This document shows positions 12,532 to 23,600 of a DNA stretch of 64,000 nt, one piece after another. The stretch lies in the NCBI RefSeq assembly GCF_937616625.2, contig NC_065576.1:26768628-26832627 (forward strand), read 5' to 3'. The notes under the pieces are model-generated. The model did no database searches. It had not been told where the DNA came from and was given only the letters and a program-made list of their open reading frames with translations. The number at the start of each line of letters is the position of its first letter. Within the stretch, counting starts at the first letter, position 1. The DNA comes from Mercurialis annua (Eukaryota > Streptophyta > Magnoliopsida > Malpighiales > Euphorbiaceae). Position numbers and translations under genes: made by a program.

Positions 12532-14365
12532 TCTATATATACCTTACCCAGATCAATACCGGTGCGCACGCAGTCCTAATGATGCCCATTAGGTAGCACG
12601 TTCCAACTAAGAGCCATAATATAAAACAGTTCGAAATATACGTACAGTATATATATTTAATATTAAAATAACAATTTACTTAATAAAGCGGTAAATAGTA
12701 AATATAAACTCACTGCTTGCTAATCCACGTGAAATACCGGCAAGCAACTAACTCTGGTTCGCCTCTGAAGCACGAACAGTAGACGAGTCTAGACAAATAA
12801 AATAATTATTAAAATCAGACCCTAACTCTAGAGAGTACTAGACACCACATAAGACTAGCACAATTAACACGTAGTAAATAAACAATCCAAAGTAACACAA
12901 ATATATCCAAAAGGTAATAAAGCCCAATTAATATAAGTCTATTGAGTTCTCACTTTAAAATCCAATTCATAAATATTATTTAATAACTTAAATAATAAAT
13001 AATTACAAATAGTGGGTTTGCCGAGTTACCAATAACTACCAAGCTAACCTCACTTGTCGGATGACCCAAGTCTAGTCCGACTCAAAACGTTTATCAAATA
13101 TAAACCCGAGTTTATATTTATAAAACAATTTAACAAAATATTAATCCATTTTAAAAGCGGAACTCAATAACTTCAATTCTAAGTAACCCAAGTTACCATC
13201 CAAAAACTTAATAAAATAAGTCATAAAAGTTTAGGGACTAAATTGCACTTTAGCCAATTAAGGACTAAATTGTACTTTTAGCCAAATTGATATTCTTAAA
13301 CAAACTAGTTGCTTTTACTTATAATAAAAACCAAATATAAAGTTACTAGTCGAAAATCCATTTAATAAGGTTGTAGAATAAGTTCAGGGGCTAAATTGTA
13401 ATTTAGCCAACTTTTGACAAAACGACATTTGAAGGCAAATATAATTACCCGAGTAATTATATTAAATTAATTCATAATTAATAATCATTAACAACTTATT
13501 AGTTATAAATCAAAAAGGAATCCATTCCATTAGGTATAACTAACTTAAGGTATTAAATTGATTAAGGTTTAAGTCTTTGGTGATTAAAGTGATTATTTGA
13601 CCAATCATCTTCTTAAATGGAAAGAACAGAACCCGCCATGCTCAAACAACCAATTCACCATTTTTATGATTCTGAAACTAAGCTCATTCATCAATCTTAT
13701 CAAAGCCAAAGCAACCTAATAGCCATAAATCAATCCAAATCAACATAACACAATTTCTACACACCCATAATCATTCAACACAAAGAATCAAACCACAACG
13801 TTAACTGCCGACTCCAACTCTCAACACGAAAATGGAAAATGGTTTGATAACTCCATGAAATCATAACTAACAAATAACACTAGAGATCTATAAGCCAAAC
13901 AAACAAATCCATGGCCAAAGGGAAACAAAATGGTTCGACAGGAACCAAAAACCAAAACAGAAATATATAGCAAACATAAACGATGAAACGGGATTGATTA
14001 GAACGAGATCGACGGCGTACCGTTCAGCGAAACTGAGATAGGGAGACGTAGGGAATTGAGTCCAGAACGTCTGAGATCAAGCGGAATCAATTTCGATCTA
14101 GAAACGAAAGAGAACGAACCAAATTACGTAATGTCGTTCATACGCAAAATCTGGAAATCAAAAGAATCAGAAACTTACCGAACAGCAATCTTTGGAAGGT
14201 GATAACAGCTTCGATACTCAGTGAAATGACAAGAGGAAAACGGCTAGGGTTTCAGTGATGAGTGGTGAAGATTTTCTGTTTAGAAGTCGAGCTGATATAA
14301 CGAGAGGGAGTAGGTCGAAAACGGGTTGGAAGTGGGCTGGGCGAAGGGGTCCAAGGAACAATCTG

Positions 14366-14520
14366 TTCTCGAACGGGAAAGGCCATATTTTGGCCTGCTC
14401 CCGTTCGAGAAAGGGCCTGGTCTCGAACGAGACCAGGCCTGAAAAAGGATTCTCGTTCGAGAATCCTTGGATTCTCGAACGGGAACCATCGTTTTTCTCA
14501 GGTCTCAAATGAGACCTGAG
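14366..14520. repeat. Cluster of four hairpins in solo LTR 1
   Basis: Four inverted repeats follow one another. Arms TTCTCGAACGGGA at 14366-14378 pair with 14399-14411, with a smaller GGCCA/TGGCC pair inside. Arms GGCCTGGTCTCG (14414-14425) and their complement (14428-14439) are separated by 2 bp. Arms AAGGATTCTCG (14446-14456) and complement (14459-14469) are also 2 bp apart. Arms CTCAGGTCTCA (14497-14507) and complement (14510-14520) are again 2 bp apart. All arms match exactly. On the inferred minus-strand transcription this lies in U3, upstream of the likely transcription start. Confidence 0.93.
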
Positions 14521-16832
14521 TCAAACGAAAGTGGTTCAACCATTTCGGTTGAACCACAACCCAAAGAAGAAGTTTAATTTTTTTTTTTAAAACCGAACCG
14601 AAGATGAATCGAACCACCATTAATTTACAAAACTTCAAATACCCCTCAAAACACATCCGGAACCACGTCGGAAATTAACCAAAATAAATTTAAAATTTTA
14701 CGGGATATTACAGTAACGTTGGTAAACGTTTGGCATAAATCGCTAAGAATGTGAAAGGATTGGTTTTGTTCCGTAATGTTTGTATACGTTTGGCTTAAAT
14801 CGCTAAAAAGGTGAAACATTTGGATTTGATTCGTAATGTTTGTAAACTTTTGGCTTAAATTGCTAACGAGGTGCAACGTTTAGATTTGTTTCGTAACATT
14901 TGTAAACGTTTGGTTTCAATCACTAAAAAGGTGAAACATTTAGATTTAAATTGCTAAAAAGGTGAAACGTTAGGATTTGATTCTAAACGTTTGACTTAAA
15001 TCGCGAAAAAGGTGAAACGTTTGGATTCATTTTTGTAACGTTTGTAAACGTTGGACTTTAATCGCTAAAAAGGGGAAACGTTTGGTTTTTTTCGTAACGT
15101 TTGTAAATATTCCGCTTTAATCCCTAAAAATGTGAAACGTTTGTTTTTATTCCGTAACGTTTGTTAACGTTTGGCTTAAATCACTAAAAAGGCGAAACGT
15201 TTGGTTTTGTTTCATAACCTTTGTAAACGTTTGGCTTAAATCGCTAAAAAGGTGAAACGTTTTGAATTTTTTCGTATAGTTTGTAAATGCTTTGCTTAAA
15301 TCGCTAAAAATATGAAACCTTTGGATTTGTTTCGGAACGTTTGTAAACATTTAGTTTTGTTTCGTAACGTTTCTAAACGTTTGGATTAAATCGCTAAAAA
15401 GGTGAAACATTTTGTTTTGTTTCGTAACGTTTGTAAACGTTTGGCTTAAATTGCTAAAAAGGTGAAACGTTTAGATTTGTTTCGTAACGTTTGTAAACGT
15501 TTGGCTAAATTGCATAAAAGGTGAAACACTTGGATTTGTTTCGAAACGTTGGTAAACGTTTGGCTTAAATCGCTAAAAAGGTGAAACGTTTGGATTTGTT
15601 TCGTAACGTTTGTAAACGTTTGGCTTAAATCGCTGAAAAGGTGAAACGTTTTGATTTGTTTCGTATCGTTTGTAAACATTTGGCTTAAATTAGTAAAAAG
15701 AGGGGAAACGTTTGGATTTGTTTCATGACATTTGTAAACGTTTGGCTTAAATCGCTAAAAAGGGGAAACGTTCGGATTTGTTTTGTAACGTTTGTAAACG
15801 TTTGGCTTAAATCGCTAAAATGGGGAAACGTTTGGATTTGTTTCGTAACGTTTGTAAACGTTTAGCTTATATCGCTAAAATGGGGAAACGTTTGGATTTG
15901 TTTCGTATCATTTGTAAACGTTTCGTTTAAATTGCTAAAAATGTGAAACATTTGGATTTGTTTCGTAATGTTTGTAAACATTTGGCTTAAATCGGTAAAA
16001 AGGTGAAACATTTGGTTTTATTTCATAACCTTTGTAAACATTTGGCTTAAATCGCTAAAAAGGTGAACTGTTTGGATTTTTTTCGTTATGTTTGTAAACG
16101 TTTGGATTAAATTGCTAAAGAGGTGAAAGTTTGGATTTCTTTCCTGACGTTCTTAAACGTTTGGCTTCAATCACTAAAAAGGTGAAATGTTTATATTTAA
16201 ATTGCTAAAAAGGTGAAACGTTTGGATTCGTTTCGTAACGTTTGTAAACGTTTGGCTAAAATCGCTAAAAAGGTGAAACATTTGGATTTGTTTTTATAAC
16301 GTTTGTAAAATTTTGGCTTAAATCGCTAAAAAGGAGAAACGTTTGGATTTGTTTCGTAATGTTTGTAAACGTTTTGCTTAAATCGCTAAAAATGTGAAAC
16401 ATTTGTTTTTATTCCAAAACGTTTGTAAATGTTTGGCTTAAATCGCTAAAAAGGGGAACGTTTGGTTTTGTTTCATAACCTTTGTAAACGTTTGGCTTAA
16501 ATCGCTAAAAAGGTGACACGTTTGGATTTGTTTCTACGTTTGTAAATATTTGGCTTAAATCACTAAAAATATGAAACATTTGGATTTATTTCGTATCGCT
16601 TGTAAACGTTTGGTTTTGTTTCGTAAAGTTTATAAACGTTTGGCATAAATCGATAAAAAGGGGAAACGTTTGGTTTTTTTTGATAACGTTTGTAAATGTT
16701 TGGCTTAAGTTGCTAAAAAGGGGAAACGTATGGATTTGTTTCGTAACGTTTGTAAACGTTTGGCTTAAATAGCTAAAAAGGTGAACACTTGGATTTATTT
16801 CGTAACGTTTGTAAACGTTTGGCTTAAATCGC

Positions 16833-16905
16833 TAAAAAGGTGAAACGATTGGCTTATATGGCTAAAAAGGTGAAACGATTGGTTTAAATCGCTAAAAAGG
16901 TGAAA
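16833..16905 (+). repeat. 30-bp half-monomers in tandem
   Basis: Here the CTAAAAAGGTGAAACGATTGG half of the monomer is repeated at 30-bp spacing without its partner half (ATTTGTTTCGTAACG...). Similar half-unit runs occur near 39535-39560 and 41575-41610. They show that the two 30-bp halves, which share AAACGTTTGG, can be gained or lost separately. Confidence 0.8.
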
Positions 16906-17609
16906 AGTTTTGTTTTGTTTCGTAACTTTTGTAAATGTTTGGCTTAAATCTCTAAAAAGGTGATACGTTGGCTTAAATCGCTAAAAAGGTGAAACTTTAT
17001 GTTTGGATTTGTTTCGTAACATTTTAAACGTTTGTTTTTGTTCCGTAATGTTTGTAAACGTTTAGCTTAAATAGCTAAAAAGGGGAAACATTTGGATTTT
17101 TTTCGTAACGTTTGTAAACGTTTGGCTTAAATAGCTAAAACTATGAAATGTTTAGATTTCTTTCGAAATGTTTGTAAACGTTTGGAATTGTTCTCTAAAA
17201 AAGTGAAACGTTTGGATTTGTTTCGTAAAAAGGTGAAACGTTTGGTTTTGTTTCGTAACATTTGTAAACGTTTGGCTTAAATCGCTAAAAAGGTGAAACA
17301 TTTGGTTTTGTTTTGTAACGTTGGTAAATGTTTGGCTTAAATTGCTAAAAAGGTAAAACACTTGGATCTGTTTCGTAATGTTTATAAACGTTTTACTTAA
17401 ATCGCTAAAAAGGTGAAACGCTTGGATTTTTTCGTAATGTTTATAAACATTTAGCTTAAATCGCTTAAATGGGTAAACGTTTCGATTTGTTTCGTAACGT
17501 TTTAAACGTTAGGCGTAAATCGATAAAAAAGTGAAACGTTTGGCTTGGTTTCGTAACGTTTATAAACGTTTGACTTAATCGCTAAAAAGGTGAAACGTTT
17601 GGATTTGTT

Positions 17610-20600
17610 TTTGATAACCGTTGTAAATTTTTGGCTTAAATCGCTAAAAAGGTGAAACGTTTGGATTTGTTTCGTAACGTTTATAAACGTTAGGCTTAAA
17701 TCGCTAAAAAGGTGAAACATTTGGATTTGTTTCGTAACGTTAGTAAACGTTTGGCTTAAATCTCTAAAACGGTGAAACGTTTTGATTTGTTTCGTATCGT
17801 TTGTAAACGTTTGTCTTAAATCGCTAAAAAGGTGAAACGTTTGGATTTGTTTCGTAACGTTTTTAAACGTTTGTCTTAAATCGCTAAAAAGGTGAAACGT
17901 TTGGATTTATTTCGTAACGTTTGTAAACGTTTGGCTTAAATTGCTAAAAAGGTAAAATGTTTGGACTTCTTTCGTAACATTTGAAACGTTTGGTTTAAAT
18001 CACTAAAATGGGAAAATATTTGGTTCTGTTTCATAAAGTTTGTAAACGTTTAGATTAAATCGCTAAAAATGTGAAACGTTTGGTTTTGTTTCGTAACGCT
18101 TGTAAACATTTAACTTAAATCGCTAAGAAGGTAAAATGTTTGGATTTGTTTCGTAACTTTTGTAAACGTTTGACTTAAATCGCTATAAATGTGAAACGTT
18201 TGGATTTCTTTCGTAATATTTGTAAACGTCGGATTCGTTCGCTAAAAAGGTGAAGCGTTTGATTTTGTTTCGTAACCTTTGTAAATGTTTGGCTTAAATA
18301 GCTAAAAAGGTGAAACGTTTGGATTATTTCGTAACCTTTGTAAACATTTGGCTTAAATCGCTAAAAAGGAGAAACGTTTGGATTTGTTTCGTAACGTTTG
18401 TAAATGTTTGGCTTAAATCACTGAAAAGGGGAAACTTTTGGATTCATTTCGTAACGTTTGTAAACGTTTGGCTTATATCGCTAAAAAGGGGAAACGTTTG
18501 GATTCGTTTCGTATCGTTTGTAAACGTTTGGCTTAAATCTCTAAAAAGGTGAAACATTTGGATTTGTTTCGTAACGTTTGTAAACGTTTGGCTTAAATCT
18601 CTAAAAAGGGGAAACGTTTGGATTTGTTTCTTAATGTTTGAAAACGTTTGGCTTAAATAGCTAAAAATGTGAAATGTTTGGATTTGTTTCGTAACATTTG
18701 TAAACGTTTGGCTTTAATCGCTAAAAAAGGAAACGTTTATAAACGTTTGACTTAAATGGCTAAAAAGGATAAACATTTGGATTTTTTCCGAAACGTTTGG
18801 CTTAAATTGCTAAAAAGTGAAACGTTTAGATTTGTTTCGTAACATTTGTAAACGTTTGGCTTTAATTGCTAAAATGGGGAAACGTTTTGATTTGTTTCGT
18901 GTCGTTTGTAAACGTTTGACTTAAATCGCTAAAAAGAATAACCTTTGGATTTGTTTCGTAACGTTGGCTTAAATCGCTAAAAAGGAGAAACGTTTGGATT
19001 TGTTTCGTAACGTTTGCAAACGTTTGGCTTAAATCGCTAAAAAGGTGAAACATTTGGATTTGTTTCGTAACGTTTGTAAATGTGTGGCTTAAATTAATAA
19101 AAAGGCGAAACTTTTGGATTTGTTTCATAACGTTTGTAAACGTTTGGCTTAAATCGCTAAAATGGGAAAACGTTTGGATTTGTTTTGTAACGTTTGTAAG
19201 CGTTGGGCTTAAATTGATAAAATGGGTAAATATTTGAATTTGTTCCGTAACTTTTGTAAACGTTTGGCTTAAATTGCTAAAAATATGAAACGTTTGGTTT
19301 TGTTCCGTAACGTTTGTAATAGTTTGGCTTAAATCGCTAAAAATGTGAAACGTTTAGATTTGTTTCGTAGCGTCTGTAAATGTTTGGATTAAATCGGTAA
19401 AAAGGTGAAACATTTGGTTTTGTTTCTTAACCTTTGTAAACATTTGGCTTAAATCGCTAAAAAGGTGAAACGTTTGGATTTGTTCATAACGTTTTGGGTT
19501 AAATCGCTAAAAAGGTGAAACATTTGGATTTGTTTCGTAATGTTTGTAAACGTTTGGCTTAAATCGCTAAAAAGGTGAAAAGTATGGATTAGTTTCGTAA
19601 CGTTTGTAAACGTTTGGCTTAAATCGCTAAAAAGGGGAAACGTTTGAATTTGTTTCGTTACGTTTGTAAACGTTTGGCTTAAATTGCTAAAAAGGTGAAA
19701 TGTGTGGATTTGTTTCGTAACGTTTGTAAACGTTTGGCTTAAATCGCTAAAAATGTAAAACGTTTGGATTTGTTTCGTAATGTTTGTAAATGTTTGGATT
19801 TGTTCGCTAAAAAGGTGAAACGTTTGGATTTGATTCATAAAAAGGTGAAATGTTTGGTTTTGTTTCTTAATGTTTGTAAACGTTTGGTTTAAATCACTAA
19901 AAAGGTGTAACGTTTGGTTTTGTTTCGTAGCATTTGTAATCGTTTGGCTTAAATTGGTAATAAGGTGAAAACACTTGGATTTGTTTGGTAATGTTTTTAT
20001 ACGTTCGGCTTAAATTGCTAAAAAGGTGAAACGCTTGGATTTATTTCGTAATGTTTATAAACGTTTGGCTTAAATCGCTGAAATGGGGAAACGTTTGGAT
20101 TTGTTTCGTAACGTTTATAAACATTTGGCTTAAATCGCTAAAAAGGTGAAACATTTGGTTTTGTTTCGTAACGTTTATAAACGTTTGGCTTAAATTGCTA
20201 AAAAGGTGAAGCCCTTGGATTTGTTTCGTAAAGTTTAAAACGTTTGGCTTAAATCGCTAATAAGGTGAAACGTTTTTTTTTGTTTCGTAACGTTTTAAAC
20301 GTTTGGCTTAAATCGCTAAAAAGAGGAAACATTTTTTTTTGTTCCGTAACGTTTGTAAACGTTTGGCTTAAATCGCTAAAAAGCTTAAACGTTTGGATTT
20401 GTTTCATAACCTTTGTAAACATTTGGCTTAAATCGCTAAAAAGGTGAAACATTTGGATTTATTTCGTAACCTTTGTAAACGTTTGGCTTAAATCGCTAAA
20501 AAGGAGAAACGGTTGGATTTGTTTCGTGACGTTTGTAAACGTTTGTCTTAAATCGCTAAAAACGTGAAACATTTGGATTTGTTTCGTAACGTTTGTAAAT

Positions 20601-23600
20601 GTGTGGCTTAAATTAATAAAAAGGCGAAACGTTTGGATTTGTTTCGTAACGTTTGTAAACGTTTGGCTTAAATCACTAAAATAAGGAAACGTTTGTATTT
20701 GTTTCGTAACGTTTGTAAGCGTTAGGCTTAAATCGCTAAAATGGGTAAACGTTTGGATTTGTTCCGTAACGTTTGTAAACGTTTGGCTTAAATAGCTAAA
20801 ACTATGAAATGTTTAGATTTGTTTCGAAATGTTTGTAAACGTTTGGAATAGTTCTATAAAAAAGTGAAACGTTTGGATTTGTTTCGTAAAAAGGTGAAAC
20901 GTTTGGTTTTGTTTCGTAACATTTGTGAAAGTTTGGCTTAAGTCGCTAAAAAGGTGAAACATTTGGTTTTGTTTTGTAACGTTGGTAAATGTTTGGCTTA
21001 AATTGCTAAAAAGGTAAAACGCTTGGATCTGTTTCGTAATGTTTATAAACGTTTTGCTTAAATCGCTAAAAAGGTGAAACACTTGGATTTTTTCGTAATG
21101 TTTATAAACGTTTAGCTTAAATCGCTAAAATGGGTAAACGTTTCGATTTGTTTCGTAACGTTTTAAACGTTTGGCTTAAATCGATAAAAAAATGAAACGT
21201 TTGGTTTGGTTTCGTAACGTGTATAAACGTTTGACTTAAATCGCTAAAAAGGTGAAACGTTTGGATTTGTTTTTGATAACCGTTGTAAATGTTTGGCTTA
21301 AATCGCTAAAAAGGTGAAACGTTTGGATTTGTTTCATAACGTTTATAAACGTTAGGCTTAAATCGCTAAAAAGGTGAAACGTTTGGATTTGTTTCGTAAC
21401 GTTGGTAAATGTTTGACTTAAATCACTAAAACGGTGAAACGTTTGGATTTGTTTCGTATCGTTTGTAAACGTTTGTCTTAAATCGCTAAAAAGGTGAAAC
21501 GTTTGGATTTGTTTCGTAACATTTTTAAACGTTTGTCTTAAATCGCTAAAAAGGTGAAACGTTTGGATTTATTTCGTAACGTTTGTAAACGTTTGGCTTA
21601 AATTGCTAAAAAGGTAAAACGTTTGGATTTGTTTCGTAACATTTGAAACGTTTGGTTTAAATCGCTAAAATGGGTAATTATTTGGTTCTGTTTCATAAAG
21701 TTTGTAAACTTTTGGCTTAAATCGCTAAAAATGTGAAACGTTTGGTTTTGTTTCGTAACGCTTGTAAACATTTAACTTAAATCGCTAAGAAGGTAAAACG
21801 TTTGGATTTGGTTCGAAACGTTTGTAAACGTTTGGCTTAAATCGCTATAAATGTGAAACGTTTGGATTTCTTTCGTAATATTTGTAAACGTCGGATTCGT
21901 TCGCTAAAAAGGTGAAACGTTTGGTTTTGTTTCGTAACCTTTGTAAATGTTTGGCTTAAATCGCTAAAAAGGCGAAACGTTTGGATTATTTCGTAACCTT
22001 TGTAAACGTTTGGCTTAAATCGCTAAAAAGGAGAAACGTTTGTATTTGTTTCGTAATGTTTGTAAATGTTTGGCTTAAATCACTGAAAAGGGGAAACTTT
22101 TAGATTCGTTTCGTAACGTTTGTAAACATTTGGCTTATATCGCTAAAAAGGGGAAACGTTTGGATTCGTTTTGTATCGTTTGTAAACGTTTGGCTTATAT
22201 CTCTAAAAAGGTGAAACATTTGGATTTGTTTCGTATCGTTTGTAAATGTTTGGCTTAAATCTCTAAAAAGGGGAAACGTTTGGATTTGTTTCGTAATGTT
22301 TGAAAACGTTTGTCTTAAATAGCTAAAAATGTGAAATGTTTGGATTTGTTTCGTAACATTTGGAAACTATTGGCTTTATTCGCTAAAAAGGGGAAACGTT
22401 TATAAACGTTTGACTTAAATGGCTAAAAAGGATAAACATTTGGATTTGTTCCGAAACGTTTGTAAACGTTTGGCTTAAATTGCTAAAAAAGTGAAACGTT
22501 TAGATTTGTTTCGTAACATTTGTAAACGTTTGGCTTTAATTGCTAAAATGGGGAAACGTTTTGATTTGTTTCGTATCGTTTGTAAACGTTTGGCTTAAAT
22601 CGCTAAAAAGAAGAACCTTTGGATTAGTTTCGTAACGTTGGCTTAAATCGCTAAAAAGGAGAAACGTTTGTATTTGTTTCGTAACGTTTGCAAACGTTTG
22701 GCTTAAATCGCTAAAAAGGTGAAACATTTGGATTTGTTTCGTAACGTTTGTAAATGTGTGGCTTAAATTAATAAAAAGGCGAAACTTTTGGATTTGTTTC
22801 GTAACGTTTGTAAACGTTTGGCTTAAATCGCTAAAATGGGGAAACGTTTGGATTTGTTTTGTAATGTTTGTAAGCGTTAGGCTTAAATTGCTAAAATGGG
22901 TAAACGTTTGAATTTGTTACGTAACGTTTGTAAACGTTTGGCTTAAATTGCTAAAAATATGAAACGTTTGGTTTTGTTCCGTAACGTTTGTAAAAGTTTG
23001 GCTTAAATCGCTAATAATTTGAAACGTTTAGATTTGTTTCGTAGCGTTTGTAAATGTTTGGATTAAATCGGTAAAAAGGTGAAACATTTGGTTTTGTTTC
23101 TAAACCTTTGTAAACGTTTGGCTTAAATCGCTAAAAAGGTGAAACGTTTGGATTTGTTCATAACGTTTTGGTTTAAATCGCTAAAAAGGTGAAACATTTG
23201 GATTTGTTTCGTAATGTTTGTAAACGTTTGGCTTAAATCGCTAAAAAGGTGAAAAGTTTGGATTAGTTTCGTAACGTTTGTAAACGTTTGGCTTAAATCG
23301 CTAAAAAGGTGAAACGTTTGGATTTGTTTTTTAACGTTTATAAACGTTTGGCTTAAATTGCTAAAAAGGGGAAACGTTTGAATTTGTTTCGTTACGTTTG
23401 TAAACGTTTGGCTTAAATTGCTAAAAACGTGAAACGTTTGGATTTGTTTCGTAACGTTTGTAAACGTTTGGCTTAAATCGCTAAAAATGTGAAACGTTTG
23501 GATTTGTTTCGTAATGTTTGTAAACGTTTGGATTTGTTCGCTAAAAAGGTGAAACGTCTGGATTTGTTTCATAAAAAGGTGAAATGTTTGGTTTTGTTTC

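Larger units (their letters stand above)
11811..14712 (-). mobile_element. Solo LTR 1 (2902 bp) inserted in the satellite
   Basis: The element starts TGTCACGACCC and ends GGGATATTACA, so it has the TG...CA ends of an LTR. The 5 bp GTAAC flank it on both sides (11806-11810 and 14713-14717), a perfect target duplication within one satellite monomer. No internal coding region, primer-binding site or second LTR lies between the ends, so it is a solo LTR. Reading from the right, the ends are TGTAATATCCC and GGGTCGTGACA, which I associate with plant Ty3/gypsy elements with long LTRs. I therefore infer that it is transcribed on the minus strand. It shares conserved blocks with the LTR at 26420-29280 (CCGGCGCTAGGGTATGGG, ACTACTGCGGTCTAAG, TACCGGTGCGCACGCAGTC). 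Overlapping open frames on both strands at 14218-14512 reflect the hairpins there, not genes. Confidence 0.9.

Noticed and set aside
14218..14512. Overlapping 69-96-codon frames on both strands in solo LTR 1
   Set aside because: They cross the hairpin cluster, whose symmetry opens both strands; there is no domain and they lie inside an LTR.
11811..14712. Solo LTR 1 as a complete short retrotransposon (TRIM or LARD)
   Set aside because: No direct repeat of its ends, primer-binding site or polypurine tract is found inside; the ends behave as a single LTR.
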